From Mesostigma viride (lineage: Eukaryota; Streptophyta; Mesostigmatophyceae; Mesostigmatales; Mesostigmataceae), in contig RPFO01000016.1 in the NCBI GenBank assembly GCA_009746045.1, positions 183,470 to 247,469 on the forward strand: a DNA stretch of 64,000 nucleotides. Direction: 5' to 3'. This document shows positions 18,310 through 29,583 of this stretch, piece after piece (positions within the stretch are counted from its first letter, which is position 1; every line of letters starts with the position of its first letter). The translations under genes were made by a program, and so were the position numbers. A model generated the notes under the pieces. It ran no database searches. It saw nothing but the letters and a program-made list of their open reading frames with translations, and was not told the origin of the DNA.

Positions 18310-21306
18310 CCGGCCATTGGGCCCCGGAATAAGAAATACCCGTGAGGCCTTCTTCGACGCCCTCAAGGAGGAGGAGGCCAACATCCCAGCTCGGCACTTC
18401 CTGGTTATGCTGCTCGACGCCAACGCCACGCTGCCAGTTGGCACTGGGGGCGCTCAGTATTCCCCAACCAACACGACAGCCAACGGTAACACGCCTTTAT
18501 TTGCGAATCTGCTGGCAGAATCTGCGCTGGTTGCATGCAATGCTTCTTTCGCACGCCCCGCTGAGCAGCTGGCCACCTTTTTCGGGCCGTCCGGATCGGG
18601 TGGTGTGCCTTGATTATGTCTGCGTACGTCGGGCTCAGCGCCCCTCAGTTGTCGATGCTCGCGTCCTGCAAGATTCTGTCAGCACGGTGGAATCTGATCA
18701 TCGTCTCGTGCTCGCTCGCATCAGATTGCGGTTTCCTGGGGTGAAACCGTCGCGACAGCTGGCACCTCAGCCAGATCTGAAAGTGCTCCGGATTGTGCTG
18801 AAGGATGCCGACAAGATGTCAGCAGCAGAGCAGGCCGCTATGTCGCACAGGGATGATTTCCTGGCCGTATTCGACGCCGGGGGCAGCCGACAGCAGTTAC
18901 ACGCCATTCCGCCGCCGGGGGATATTTCAGTGATCCTCCGTGGTGTCGCCGCCAAGTATCGCCTGGCTGCCCGCACCCTCCCCACCTTGCCTCCGCGTCG
19001 GCAGCTTGCTGTCCACCGTCACGCACCGACAGTGGTCGCCGCCAGGCAGATGCTCCGCCGCAACAGAGATCCGCTCGCCAAACCTGGGCTGCAAGCAGCT
19101 CTGAGGGCCGCCTACGAGCAGGCTGAGAAGGCAGATGCTCAGCAGATGGTCAAGGACCTGCGCAGCTGCCAGCAGAAGCACGACGGCAAGGGGGCCTGGT
19201 TCTGGTACAAGCGCCTCGGGCACCCGGACGGCCTCGGCCGGCCCCACCGCCACGACGTCCCCGGCGCCCCAGCCAAGCGGCTTCGTACCTGGGCCACGGC
19301 CACGGCCGAGGTCGTGGGGACAGCTGCGCCGCCCCCACCCCTGCTCCCAGCCGCCGCCGCCCGCCCGGCCGCCCTGGCCGGCCCCGCAGGGCCCCCGGCC
19401 CCGCCTAGGTCAGCGGCGGACTACCTAGTCCCCCGCTGGTCGGCCCACTTGGCGACCCGTCTGACATGCCTCCTTTCACCTCTCGCGAGGTCACGGAGGC
19501 GGTCCAGCGCCTGCGTTATGACGCAGCCACCGGCTCTGACGAGATTCCGGCCGCAGTTGTAAAACTTGCAGCCGAATTCGAGGACACAGGTGTTATGCTG
19601 CTCTTCCGGGACATCTGCAACCGCCTTCTGCTGTCGTCGCAACCACCTCCAGCGGCCTGGCAACACAGTTTTCGCACGATGCTGTACAAGAACAAGGGGT
19701 CGCCTGCCGACCCCGGCAACTACAGAGGGGTGTGCATTCAAAGTGCCCCCCTCAAGCTTCTTATGCGGCTCATCCTGAACCGCCTGCGCACGGCCCTGGA
19801 CGGTCACCTCAGCGAGACTCAGCACGGCTTCCGTTCAGGTCGCAACACAGTACAGGCGCTCTTCGCTACTCGCCGACTGGTGGAGGAACTGCAACGCCTT
19901 CAGCCTGGTGAGTCCCCTTTGCACCTTGTGCTGGTGGACTTCATCAAAGCCTTCGATTCGGTTTTCTGGCCTGCGCTTTGGGACATCCTCGAGTTGTTCC
20001 GGATCCCCCGCCCCCTGATTGCTGTCATCCGCAACCTGTATGAAGGGTCCACCACTTCGGTGCGCACTTCTTACGGGACCACGCCCCCATGCCCTTTACA
20101 GAAGGGTGTGTGGCAGGGCTGCGTGCTGTCGCCCTACCTGTTCATTATTGTTGTCGAATACGTAATGATTCAGGCGCGCAAGCGATTTGCCCGCATCGTG
20201 GGCAGGGAACCAGGAGTGCAGGTTGCTAACAAATTCTGGCATGGCGGTGCGGACACGGAGATTCGGCTCGCAGACATCATTTACGCAGACGACACCACCC
20301 TCTTTGAGGACACTGAGCACGTGCAGACATGGCTTGACTGCCTGGCTCTCGAGGCCCGTGCAGTGGGGCTTGAGGTCAGCAAGAAGACAGAGGCTCTGGC
20401 GGTTGGGCTCACCACCTCAGCGCCGCCCCTCTATCTCCTAGACGGCTCTCGAGTCCTGTATCGGGACCGCGTTAAGCTGCTAGGCAGCCTGCTCCCTAGC
20501 TGCGAGGTGGATGTGGACCACCGCATCTCCCTCGCCTGGCACGCTTTACGCCAGTACCGCCGGGCCCTATGGCGCAAGCCCCTGGGCAAGATCGAGAAAC
20601 AGGACCTGTTCAAGGTCCTCGTCCTTCCTGTTCTCACGTATGGCGCCGAGACGTGGACCCTCACCGCCGACCTGGCCCGCAAGCTGGACGGCGCGGTCAC
20701 CAGCATGCTGCGTTCCATTTTCAGAGTACTTAGGATATGCTGCTCATGTCCGCAATGAGGACCTGTACCAGGGCATGCCCTATATCACCAGCACAATTAA
20801 GCAACGCCGCCTGCAGCTAGTAGGGCACCTAGCTCGCACCAACCAGGTAGACACCTCACGTGGCCCCCCCGCAGGACTGCGACCAGCCCAGCCTGGCCGG
20901 CACCTCCTGACGTGGGCTGGGCCCAGTGATGTTAGACGCCGCTTGAGGCCCGCACCTTCAAAGAACAGCTAGTAGAGGACATGGGGGGCCTAGGCCTCTC
21001 CGTGATTTGGAAGAAGATGATGGACAAGGCCAAGTGGGCCCAGGTGACTCATAGAGGACAACGAGCCCCCCCCAGTGGGGAAGCGCCCGCGTGTGCAATC
21101 CCGCGGGAGGCACGCTAGATAGCTCCCCCTAGGGCAGCGTGCGGCTGCCTAGATAGATGATGTAGATAGAATGTTGTTAGATAGATGTAGTATGTAGCCA
21201 ATGTAGATAGATTAGACCGGTAGGAATGTGTGCACCCATCCATCCATTCATCGGGGTTAATGCTCCGTGACTCCCCAACGGGAGCACGAGTCTAATTAAT
21301 TAATTA
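18310..21306 (+). mobile_element. LINE retrotransposon, decayed, with 3' hairpin and TTAA tail
   Basis: The 5' part encodes the end of an APE-type endonuclease: LLDANATL as a GDFNA-like motif, then RVVCLDYVCV and SDHRLVLARIRL. The middle encodes the reverse transcriptase. The 3' part has a C-terminal remnant at 20725-20972 in a shifted frame (LYQGMPYITSTIKQRRLQLV) and a GGLGLSVIWKKMMDKAKW remnant near 20985-21050. The element ends with TCCGTGACTCCCCAACGGGA and a TAATTAAT tail near 21306. Frame breaks occur near 18595, 19420 and 20725, so the copy is defective, and the 5' end is truncated. Confidence 0.88.
19466..20758 (+). CDS. LINE reverse transcriptase ORF fragment
   Basis: 430 codons open. 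RT landmarks in order: an AATGSDEIPAAVVK region, KNKGSPADPGNYRGVC, QHGFRSGRNTVQAL, DFIKAFDSV (first catalytic Asp), QKGVWQGCVLSPYLF and IIYADDTTLFEDT (catalytic Asp pair), then the thumb with LPVLTYGAETWTLT. These define a non-LTR retrotransposon RT. The start ATG is probably internal to a longer original ORF, since endonuclease sequence lies just upstream in another frame. The end is a frameshift, after which the natural frame continues to 20972. Confidence 0.92.
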   Translation: MPPFTSREVTEAVQRLRYDAATGSDEIPAAVVKLAAEFEDTGVMLLFRDICNRLLLSSQPPPAAWQHSFRTMLYKNKGSPADPGNYRGVCIQSAPLKLLMRLILNRLRTALDGHLSETQHGFRSGRNTVQALFATRRLVEELQRLQPGESPLHLVLVDFIKAFDSVFWPALWDILELFRIPRPLIAVIRNLYEGSTTSVRTSYGTTPPCPLQKGVWQGCVLSPYLFIIVVEYVMIQARKRFARIVGREPGVQVANKFWHGGADTEIRLADIIYADDTTLFEDTEHVQTWLDCLALEARAVGLEVSKKTEALAVGLTTSAPPLYLLDGSRVLYRDRVKLLGSLLPSCEVDVDHRISLAWHALRQYRRALWRKPLGKIEKQDLFKVLVLPVLTYGAETWTLTADLARKLDGAVTSMLRSIFRVLRICCSCPQ

Positions 21307-21329
21307 TACTTTATTCATCCCGACAGAAA

Positions 21330-21608
21330 TTCAGGCCGGACCCCCCCTGCCGATGGTAAAGAAAAAGAGCCCGCGATATTATAGATCGCAACTATCCCAC
21401 CATAAATTAGAATCAGTAACTAATTTTCTCCAAGAATCGAGCATTTTTTCTGCTTTCCGCGAGCCAGATTTGTCACGTTTCGTCTAAAAGCAGTCACCAT
21501 GGCCACTTCCGCAAAGGGTGCGCGCACCGTGCACCCACTTTTCACGGTACGGAGGGTACCGCGGAATTTTTTTGGCGCGGAAAATATTCGCCGCGCCGAG
21601 TCCCCTTA
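21330..21608 (+). repeat. Dispersed repeat, copy B
   Basis: Diverged copy of 16130-16394, ending with the same GGCGCGGAAAATATTCG..GTCCCCTTAA terminus. Confidence 0.7.
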
Positions 21609-22845
21609 AACTTTTGTGTAATTATTTTAATGAGACTAGCATAGTACTCCGTGGCATGCCTTTGCGCATGACACGCAAGTACTTACTTACTTACTTTACG
21701 CTTGAGGCGGTCCCGGGCGGCCAAGACCACGGGGTCCTGGCGGTAGAGCGGGCCAGGGCGGCGGCGGGGCATGACCGGCAGGTGCCGGGCCGCCAGCAAC
21801 GGGGCACGGGCCGCAAAGCCCGCAAAAATGGCGGCATGGGGAGCACCCTTGTCCAGCTCGTCGACGTCCGCCCGGGCGTCCAGGGCCGACAGACCTGTAC
21901 TCCAGTTGGCACCGGCCCCGCGCGTGCTCGGCGTCCGTCCAGTCCTCAGGATCTCCTCGGACCGGGCGTAGGGCAGACCAGTCAGGGCGGGCCAGTGCTC
22001 AAGGCGCGGCGCTCTGGGACGTGGAACCGGAGCCGAATGGTCGCTCGCACCAACCGGTGGTCAGAGCACACCGTGGGCACCGGCGCAGCGCGACCCGGAC
22101 CTATGTGACACAACTGCTTGAAGATGCAGGGCTTCTGGATCGACTATCCGTACTCCGCGCCCGCATGATTGACAAGGAGAAATGGGCTGCCATCTGCGAT
22201 AAGCACCTTCCTGAGGGGTATGCTCCTGTTTTCTCCCCACGGGCCCCGCGGCCCGTTGCTAGCCAGGGTAGAAGTCCGCAGGTGGAGGTTATTGGTCCTG
22301 AGGATAGCCGCTACACTACCGCGCCTCGTCTGCCATTACAGTAGAGGACAGCTCGGATGAGGATTACATCCCCATCTAGTGCCTAACGGTTGGGGGATGA
22401 TGCAGACGATATTTGTTTCAACTTTTGTGTCATTATTTTTCTAATGAGATTAGCATAGTACTCCGTGGCATGCCTTTGCGCATGACACGCAAGTACTTAC
22501 TTAGTACTTACTTACACCGTGGGCGTGTCAAACACTCGGGTGTCCAGAACCGAGGTGCACCTCCAGGGGCTGCCGTACCAATTGGACTGCTATGCAGAAC
22601 AAGAAGAGGAGGCAGACGATTGTCCAGGCTCACACGCCAGCCCCTGTGGGCAAGCCCCCTAGCTCCCCCCAAGAGGAAGGGGCGCTTTGCTGAGTAGGGT
22701 AGGTAGGGTTTTCTAGATTAGATTAGCTTAGAGTTCTAGCTTAGTTCAGTTTCGCGGCTTCGCCCACCTCCATCCATCCAGCAAGGAATATGTGCTACAT
22801 GATCTCCCAACGGAGTCTTGTCATAATTTAATTTAATTAATTAAT
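21609..22845 (+). mobile_element. Stacked LINE 3' fragments
   Basis: Two direct repeats (about 21612-21700 and 22424-22515) share AGCATAGTACTCCGTGGCAT, CCTTTGCGCATGACACGCAA and a GTACTTACTTAC tail. Between them, 22090-22340 encodes a LINE C-terminal remnant (TYVTQLLEDAGLLDRLS, MIDKEKWAAICDKHLP). 22540-22690 encodes another (the counterpart of 33000-33060), followed by 3' UTR, hairpin and TTTAA tail at 22775-22845. Confidence 0.7.
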
Positions 22846-24250
22846 ATTCTGGTGCCCAGCACTTGCTTCAATCACTAGTTGCCTGTTTCCCATTTCCATT
22901 GCAGGTAGCATGTGATGCAATTCCGTCGCACCCCAGCAATGCCAATAAACATCAAGATCCCAGAGTTCATTAGTGTACCAACGCCTGGCATATCTAGGCT
23001 CAATTGTCAATCACGTGTCCGCCTGTGGATTGTTGGAGAGCCATGCATCCAAGCATGCTTGTCTCAGCATTAAAGCGCCACGCATGGCCTGCATTTATCA
23101 GTAATTTGCACCTTAATAAGCTATTAAGTGAGACAATGTGTCAGCCTAAAATAAAAAAAGGGCCATGAGCCGAGAGCCGGCATGGCTGACTGCGGAGTTA
23201 TAACTTTCGCGTCTGGGCCCCAAATTCAGTCAGACTACTTGCAACTGATGCGTCTTTTCCATGCGCATCGGCTAGTATAATCGGCTATGGCTAAAGCGCA
23301 GTATTGTGACGATGCCACATACCAAAATACGGCCTCGAGAAGAATTTTGTCCTGATTCCGCTACGCGACAGACAGTCAACCGCCACTCATGGGATGCCAA
23401 TCTCCTCGCGCTGATCCGGGCTCTCCCCCCCGGTTTACCTCGCACCTCCTTGCAGAGCTCACTGCCAAGCTCGTAACCCACACCAAAGCCAACTCGAGGC
23501 GCCAGGTCTGATTTCGCAGTCCCCCGCTTCCGTTCAAGTGTCATGGGCAGTTTGACCTTTTTGAATGGGCATTTCTTACTCCGGAACAATGTGCCGAGAC
23601 CCTCTCCTTCTTGGCACAGAGTCGCTACATTACCCTACCTGGCTACTCTGAGACTCTCGATTATGCCACACGGGAAACGTTGCTCACTGAGCCGGTGGAA
23701 TACCAACTTCTCGTTCTTGAAGAGCTAACCCTGCTGCGACGAGAATGATTCCCGCGGGATGGGCGTTGCGGGGGGCCTCCGGCGTCTCTTGGCCCTCATG
23801 CGAGTAGCTCCTGGACCATACATATAGATACGCTCATGCGGCGACAGGCTCCCCCTGCGCCATGCACAGAAAAGCCCCACCACCACCAAGGATGATGTGA
23901 AAGCGGCCGTCCAAGCTGCGCTGGAGGAGCACATGGCGCTGATGGATGCCCAGCTTGCAGGCCTGACCCCGCCTGACAGCCCCCTCACTGCCCGACAGGA
24001 AACGTCCTCTCTCCCTACAGCTAAGTAGACAGGAACAGGCAGAGCAGACCTGCGACGGCAGCGAGGAGGAATGCCTGCAAATGTGACCCGGGGCGGTGTG
24101 CATGGGTGGGTGGCACCAGAGAAGTCACGCGATAACTTAGGCTGCGAGGGTAGGTGCACCAAAAAGGCGTGCGCCGGCATCAGGGGGTAACAACAGTACC
24201 TCTCTTCCAAGACGATACCTCCGAGGACGCGCCCCTGCTGTACACAGCCG
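22846..24250. other. Non-coding, no gene recognised
   Basis: No supportable gene. The long minus frame covering 23725-24516 is produced by the minisatellite at 24255-24455 and by unpatterned sequence before it, and its protein resembles nothing known. Confidence 0.45.
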
Positions 24251-24254
24251 TCCT

Positions 24255-24455
24255 GGGATGCTAGTATTAGCACAGCACACACTAGAACCAGCATGGCACA
24301 GACTAGTGCTAGCATAGCACACACTAGTGCTAGCATAGCACACACTAGTACCAGCATGGCACACACTAGTGCTAGCATAGCACGCACTGTTGCCAGCATG
24401 GCAAAGACTAGTGCAAGCATAGCACACACCAGTGCCAGCATAGCACAGACGATGA
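24255..24455 (+). repeat. ~21-bp minisatellite (AGCATAGCACACACTAGTGCC)
   Basis: About nine tandem units alternating AGCATAGCACACACTAGTGC with AGCATGGCACAGACTAGT variants. The minus strand reads as a false repetitive hydrophobic protein. Confidence 0.9.
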
Positions 24456-24624
24456 TGATTTCAACACCAGTTCGATCACAATACTCTGAGACAAAATGGG
24501 AGCTCGAGGGAATCATGGTCGGCCCTTGGCTGACGCAACGGGTTCAGGGGCTAGGGTTTGGGGTAGGGTAGGGTGGCAACAGCAAGTAACAAGTGATAAG
24601 AGTGAAGTGGCTGCAATGGCAGCA

Positions 24625-24725
24625 ATGTGTGTGTGTGTGTGTGTGTGAGTGAGAGGGTGAGAGGGTGAGAGGGAGAGAGGGAGAGAGGGAGAGTGGGAGA
24701 GAGGGAGAGAGGGGGGGGGGGGGGG

Positions 24726-24818
<93 letters not shown>

Positions 24819-24995
24819 CGAGGGCGAGGGCGAGGGCGAGGGCGAGGGCGAGGGCGAGGGCGAGGGCGAGGGCGAGGGCGAGGGCGAGGGCGAGGGCGAG
24901 GGCGAGGGCGAGGGCGAGGGCGAGGGCGAGGGCGAGGGCGAGGGCGAGGGCGAGGGCGAGGGCGAGGGCGAGGGCAAGGGCGAGGGCAAGGGCGT
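24625..24995 (+). repeat. (GT)n, (GA)n and (GGGCGA)n compound repeat
   Basis: A GT run, GAGAGG units, a G15-like run, about 43 GA dinucleotides, then about 28 copies of GGGCGA. Arg-Ala, Arg-Gly, Arg-Glu and Ser-Pro/Ser-Leu frames through it are shadows. 25000-25745 beyond it shows nothing recognisable. Confidence 0.95.
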
Positions 24996-25745
24996 GCGCC
25001 AGCGCGAGTATGCGTGCACTAAATGCACAACATATACTAAATGTACAACATCTACCAGGCAGAGAGTTATAAGCTTAGTGAACATAAATACGATACCAAA
25101 AATGGTATAGATAAGTTTCCACCCAGTCACGGATGGTTAGTCAATGACAGGAGCAAAAAGTACTTTGGACTAAGGACTTGCAAAACTTAGCCCTAACCGG
25201 GGGAAGACAAGTGTACAAGACAGAAAACCGTATGTTGCGGGACGGAGAAGACAACTAGTGGAGAACTCGAATAGGTACCCAAAACCGTCCGGTGCAACAT
25301 AACCTTTACACTGACACCAGGCTGTTAGCCGTCATGACTGGATTTGGTCACGCCGCGCCCAATCCTGGAAACTCAGCCGCAGGTTCGGCGAGAAAATTCC
25401 ATTAATTGAAAGATGGGAGGCATGTAGGAGTAGAGATTAGAAATGCGTTCTCGCGCGTGACCGGGGATCGTCCGGTCTCGCGGAAAAAGTGGCGCAGCGC
25501 GAGCAGGTCCATAGTCCCAAACATCGTTGTTAGGCACTTGCACTGTACACCGGGAAGTGGGGCTTATTGCCTTAGGGCGTACGCTTGGGACTGAGCATTT
25601 TGCATGATGTAGGTAAGTTTGTCTGAAAAAAGGCTAACAGGAGGAAAAACACCGAGGAAAAAAGGCTAACACGGATGGTTAGCGACGGATGGTTAGTTGC
25701 CTTGCAAAGTGGTAGGCGGCTGCGTCACAACTTGCATGCATGGTC

Positions 25746-27453
25746 ACTGATCTGCAGACACAAACTGTGCAATATATACCAAGATGATGTTGAGAACAAG
25801 CGGCTTGATTTTCAGTGTGCGGCTAAACCGCGACTTGCCTGGAAGCCACCCGCGAGCGACGTCGCGCCACTGCACGTGATCGTTGCTGTGGGGACACAGG
25901 GCGGGGGAGGAGGTGGGCTGGGGGTGGGGGGAGCGTGGAGGAGGTGGGGAGGGAGGCGGTGGGCGGGGTGGGGAGGCGAGGGTGGAGGTGGACGTGGGCT
26001 GGGTGGTGGTGGCGGCGATGGCGGTGGTGACGGTGGCGGTGGGCGAGGGGTGGCGGCGACGGTGGGGGCGGTGGGGGCGGGCTAGGGGGTGGCGGTGACG
26101 GTGGGGCGGTGGGGGCGGGTTAGGGGGTGGCGGTGATGGTGGGGGCGGTGAGGGGAGGGCGGTGGGGGGAGGGGAGGGCGGTGGAGAGGGTGGGGGAGGG
26201 GGTGGAGATGGGGCGGGCGGTGGGGGGAGAGGGGGAGGGGGGAGGGGCGGGCGGTGGAGGGGGGAGGGGGAGGGGGGGGGCGGGCGGTGGAGGGGGGACG
26301 GCGGAGGGGTGAAGGGGCCGGTGGCGGGCTCGGCACTAAGGGGCCGGCGGGGGGGGCTGGGGCTAGGGGGTGGTGGAGGCGACTTTGGTGGTGGGGGTGA
26401 TGGAGGGGGTGGAGGCGATGGAGGGGGTGGGGGGGATGGAGGGGGTGGGGGCGATGGAGGGGGAGGCCGGGGCGGCGGAGGGGATGTCAATGGGGGTGGA
26501 GATGGGGGTGGAGATGGGGGTGGGGACCGGGGCGGTGGAGGGGATGACAGTGGTGGTGGGGATGGGGGTGGGGACGTGGGTTCTAAGCCAACTGGCGCTG
26601 GGAAGGGTGGGGCGAGGTAGGTGAAGCCGAGGCTGATTAGCAGGTTGTTGTACTGGATCCACATGGGCTCCTCCCCGGCACCTGCAGGGGGCACAAGACG
26701 GTTGGAAAATAGATCCAGTGAATACTGTTCCAAAAACCACTACTAGGGGAGATGGTGCAAGTGTTACACTGGGAGGGGGGCTGTCCATAGTGAGGTAGAA
26801 GGCATGACAGGTACCTGCATTGCCATGAAATAAGGGCTGAAACGCTGGCAATGTAGGGCGCCTACGCGCTAAAAAGCAAGAAACGTACGGGGGTACAGCC
26901 GGTCGCAGTTGCTCATGTTCCGTGAATAAGTCTCCAAAGGGCAGACGTCCACTCCAGGCTCGCAATCGCGTTCGAGCGCGATCAGTTTCGAACGCTGCGA
27001 ACGCCACAAAGAGCAAAGGGAGCGAAATGGAGCGCTTAGGAGGAAAAAGGGCTTGGGGGGGAGGGGAAAAAAGCCGGTAAACGAAGTTCTCAATGGGCGA
27101 GGACCGGAGTTGTCAATATCCACATTGGGAAGGGACCAGGACCACGAACTCACGTATGTTTGTTGGTTATCACGCCAAATCGAGAACATCAAATTTATAC
27201 AGCCGCAAAACTGGGCGTCTGTCATCGACGCTGAAGCTTTCCTCGGACACCGCAGGTTATCATAGCTCTCAACGTCATAGTTAATACATGTCCTGGACCT
27301 GGAAGGCTGTTGAATAAGAGCATCTGCTTTGGTATTCTCGACAAGATCCTGGTAAGTGGCGTCGCAAACTTTGTCGACGCCAGGTTGAGCGGCAACCCCG
27401 AGTAACAAGCATGTTACGGCAATGACTGCCACGAGCGGGCAGTAAGACCCCAT
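25746..27453 (-). CDS. Secreted Ser-Pro/Pro-rich wall or matrix glycoprotein
   Basis: Minus-strand gene with three joined exons: 27453-27154 (ends TAC|GTGAGT), 26994-26889 (opens after TTCGCAG, ends at C|GTACGT) and 26681 onward (opens after CCTGCAG). Phases agree at both joins (0, then 1). The start gives a clear signal peptide, MGSYCPLVAVIAVTCLLLG..AA, with cleavage probably before QPG. A Cys-containing globular part follows: CDATYQDLVENT.., TCINYDVESYDNLRC, FCGCINLMFSIW, RDCEPGVDVC, MSNCDRLYP. Then comes a long hydroxyproline-rich-type region with PPSPPP and SPPPPP repeats. This layout is that of pherophorin/extensin-like cell-wall proteins of green algae. The 3' limit is uncertain, because after about 26100 the frame becomes His/Arg/Thr-rich and may be intron or frame-shifted. 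Confidence 0.72.
25890..26600 (+). repeat. G-rich low-complexity tract (template of the Pro-rich region)
   Basis: GGGGG-T/A/C-rich sequence on the plus strand, coding PPSPPP-type repeats on the minus strand. Many G-runs of four or more occur close together, so quadruplex formation is possible. Gly-rich plus-strand frames are shadows. Confidence 0.8.
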
Positions 27454-28569
27454 GGACGTAATTCGTGCCCACCCGCTGAAAAGCGGGCCCAGCTACAGGC
27501 AGGCCAGGCTCAGGTGGCCAATGGATCGGGCACGCACCGACGCTTTGCTAGCTCAGCGCCTCGCTGCCAAATCCGCCTGGCTCATCACCGTTCCCGTGCC
27601 CCGATCCAGCACGTACGGGGACGAGCTAAATGACTAATGGCTCCCGGCACACCGGACCGAGATGTCAATGGCGGAGTCTAAATGGCTTCAGAGGGGGATA
27701 TGTGTCTTGCTGGGGCATACCGCATACGGCATACGTTGCCCCGCTCCCGCTTCAGGCAGCGCTTCCGGCTTGGGGCTCGCGATCCTCACCAGGTAAGCGG
27801 TCCGGTCGTTAAGATCTGGTCACCTGGTCACGAGGCGAGCAACGTGCCGATACCCGAAGACTCCTCGCACGGTGAACAGGTTGGCAGATGCTTTCAGAGT
27901 GGAATCTGGGTTTAACAAAGATGTATCTTCGTTTTATACCTTTTATTGAAGCCCTGGAGATTACGGTCGCCCGTCTGATTTTGACGGTGACAGTGCCTCT
28001 GAAGGTTACGTACTGGATCGCTTCATCGGTTGCCACGTCCGCCCTCTGTTGACTTCCAGCTTGGTGACCGTGGTGACTGGTACCGTTGGTTTAGCAATAA
28101 TTAGCCAGCCCGTAGCCCTATGCCCCTATCTCGTGAACTGTCTGTCTGTCTGTATCTACTAGTTCGCTCTCTAGAGCGACTTTACTATTTAGTCCTCGTT
28201 TACTGTTTTATATGTGTCAGTTGTAGGCACTTCGGTCAGTTCGGGCGGCAGCAAAAATAATGAACACCCTCAGCTTGCCTTCAGCTCTCAATTCTCATAG
28301 GTCATTAGCCGTCGGTATCTAGACACTGATCGGTAACCAGATCTGAGAACTCGGTTCTCGGGCCAAAAGAAGAAACCATTGACGGCTAAACTGAAAGCTA
28401 GTGGTGGGTGGGGCGGGCATGCGGATTTATTATTTAATTATGGGAGCAGAATAACACGCCTGAAGCAAATGCAAGGCCGGTGGGTTCTGGCAACCCACGG
28501 AGCTCGTACTTTCAGTTTGTGCTTGGCTTCATCTTACCTGGGCAATTCGGCGGGAAACCGATTAGGCAA
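27454..28569. other. Upstream region of the Pro-rich gene, no gene recognised
   Basis: It presumably contains the promoter of the minus-strand gene starting at 27453, but I see no clear TATA element. A CTGTCTGT microsatellite is near 28138. No coding signal. Confidence 0.4.
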
Positions 28570-28650
28570 TATCAAGGAGACAACCAGCGCAGGCCAGAAA
28601 TCGGGAGAGTGCGGGCTGACCATGGTAGCTCGATGAGCCTGCCGTTATCC
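28570..28650 (-). mobile_element. 3'-end fragment of the IDD-type RT element
   Basis: ATCAAGGAGACAACCAGCGC, then CCAGAAATCGGGAGAGT and CCATGGTAGCTCGA, match 36052-36120 in the same orientation and 30670-30739 in the opposite one. 28651-29000 beyond it shows nothing recognisable. Confidence 0.75.
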
Positions 28651-28979
28651 GCTTGTCCGCCAACAGGCAATATGCCCGCTGGCCCAAACTGACCCGATTA
28701 GACCCCGAATTACGCCAGCTCGGATTTCTGTGACGCCGGCCGTAAGCTGCCGCAGTTCTGTCAGGCCAGCATTAGCTAGCGTTGTTCTGCAGTGCGGCAA
28801 AACTTCTCAGGGGGGATTCCCTCGACATTGCTTGTTAGATCTTTTATGGGTTGTTTCGTCTTTACGTTTTTTCGGCTTTTATTGCGAGCAGGGAACCGAA
28901 AATGGTTTCGATGTGGCCGACCACAGGGAAGGCGGCCAGGCGGATCCGTCCAGGCAGGGCCTTCCCGCCCGGCCAGTGA

Positions 28980-29580
28980 TTAATTAATTAATTGATTAAT
29001 TAGGAACATAACTCCGTTGGGAGTAAATGTAGCACATATCCCAGAGAAGGGGCATATGGCTTTTAATACATTCTAAGCTACTTCTTGCAAGGGTGGGAAT
29101 GTACATGACACTTGCTCGAGGTGCACCAGGGCACCTGAACCCCCATGATCTATCAAGCTAAGGAGCCTGTCATGGGGAGGGAAGATCAACATGGCTATAC
29201 AAAGCTAAGGCATGGCTTCTCAGCAAAGAGTGGCTCTCTGCGTAGTCACAGCATAACTAAATAATAAAGCTAGGCATCATCTGGTGTGTGGCGCGCCATG
29301 GGCACACTTGTACATACATGACCAATTAATGTTCATAAATCAGCTGGTATAGTGCCTATAGTAATTAATTAATTAATTATCAACATCGCTCCGTTGGGAG
29401 TCAATGTAGCGCATATCCCTGAGAAGGGGCATATGGCTTTTAATACATCCTAGGCTACTTCATGCAAGGGTGGGAATGTAAGCTACCCTTGCTCTAGGTG
29501 CACCAGGGCACCTGCACCCTCATGGTCTATCACGCTATGCCCGGGTAAGGGGGGGAGCATGCCTGTGAGGGAGGAAGATC
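28980..29580 (-). mobile_element. Two minus-strand LINE 3' ends in tandem
   Basis: 29007-29235 and 29385-29590 are direct repeats: CTCCGTTGGGAGT hairpin, GTAGC(A/G)CATATCCC, GAAGGGGCATATGGCTTTTA, AAGGGTGGGAATGTA, GTGCACCAGGGCACCTG. Each is preceded by a TTAATTAAT tail, as expected of 5'-truncated insertions on the minus strand. Confidence 0.8.
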
Positions 29581-29583
29581 AGC

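Noticed and set aside
23725-24516. Membrane-like minus-strand protein with repeated CAML motifs
   Set aside because: The hydrophobic repeats are the 21-bp minisatellite; the rest lacks similarity or gene structure.
24513-25130. Ser-Pro / Ser-Leu repeat protein on the minus strand
   Set aside because: Comes wholly from GGGCGA and GA simple repeats; no signal peptide or conserved part.
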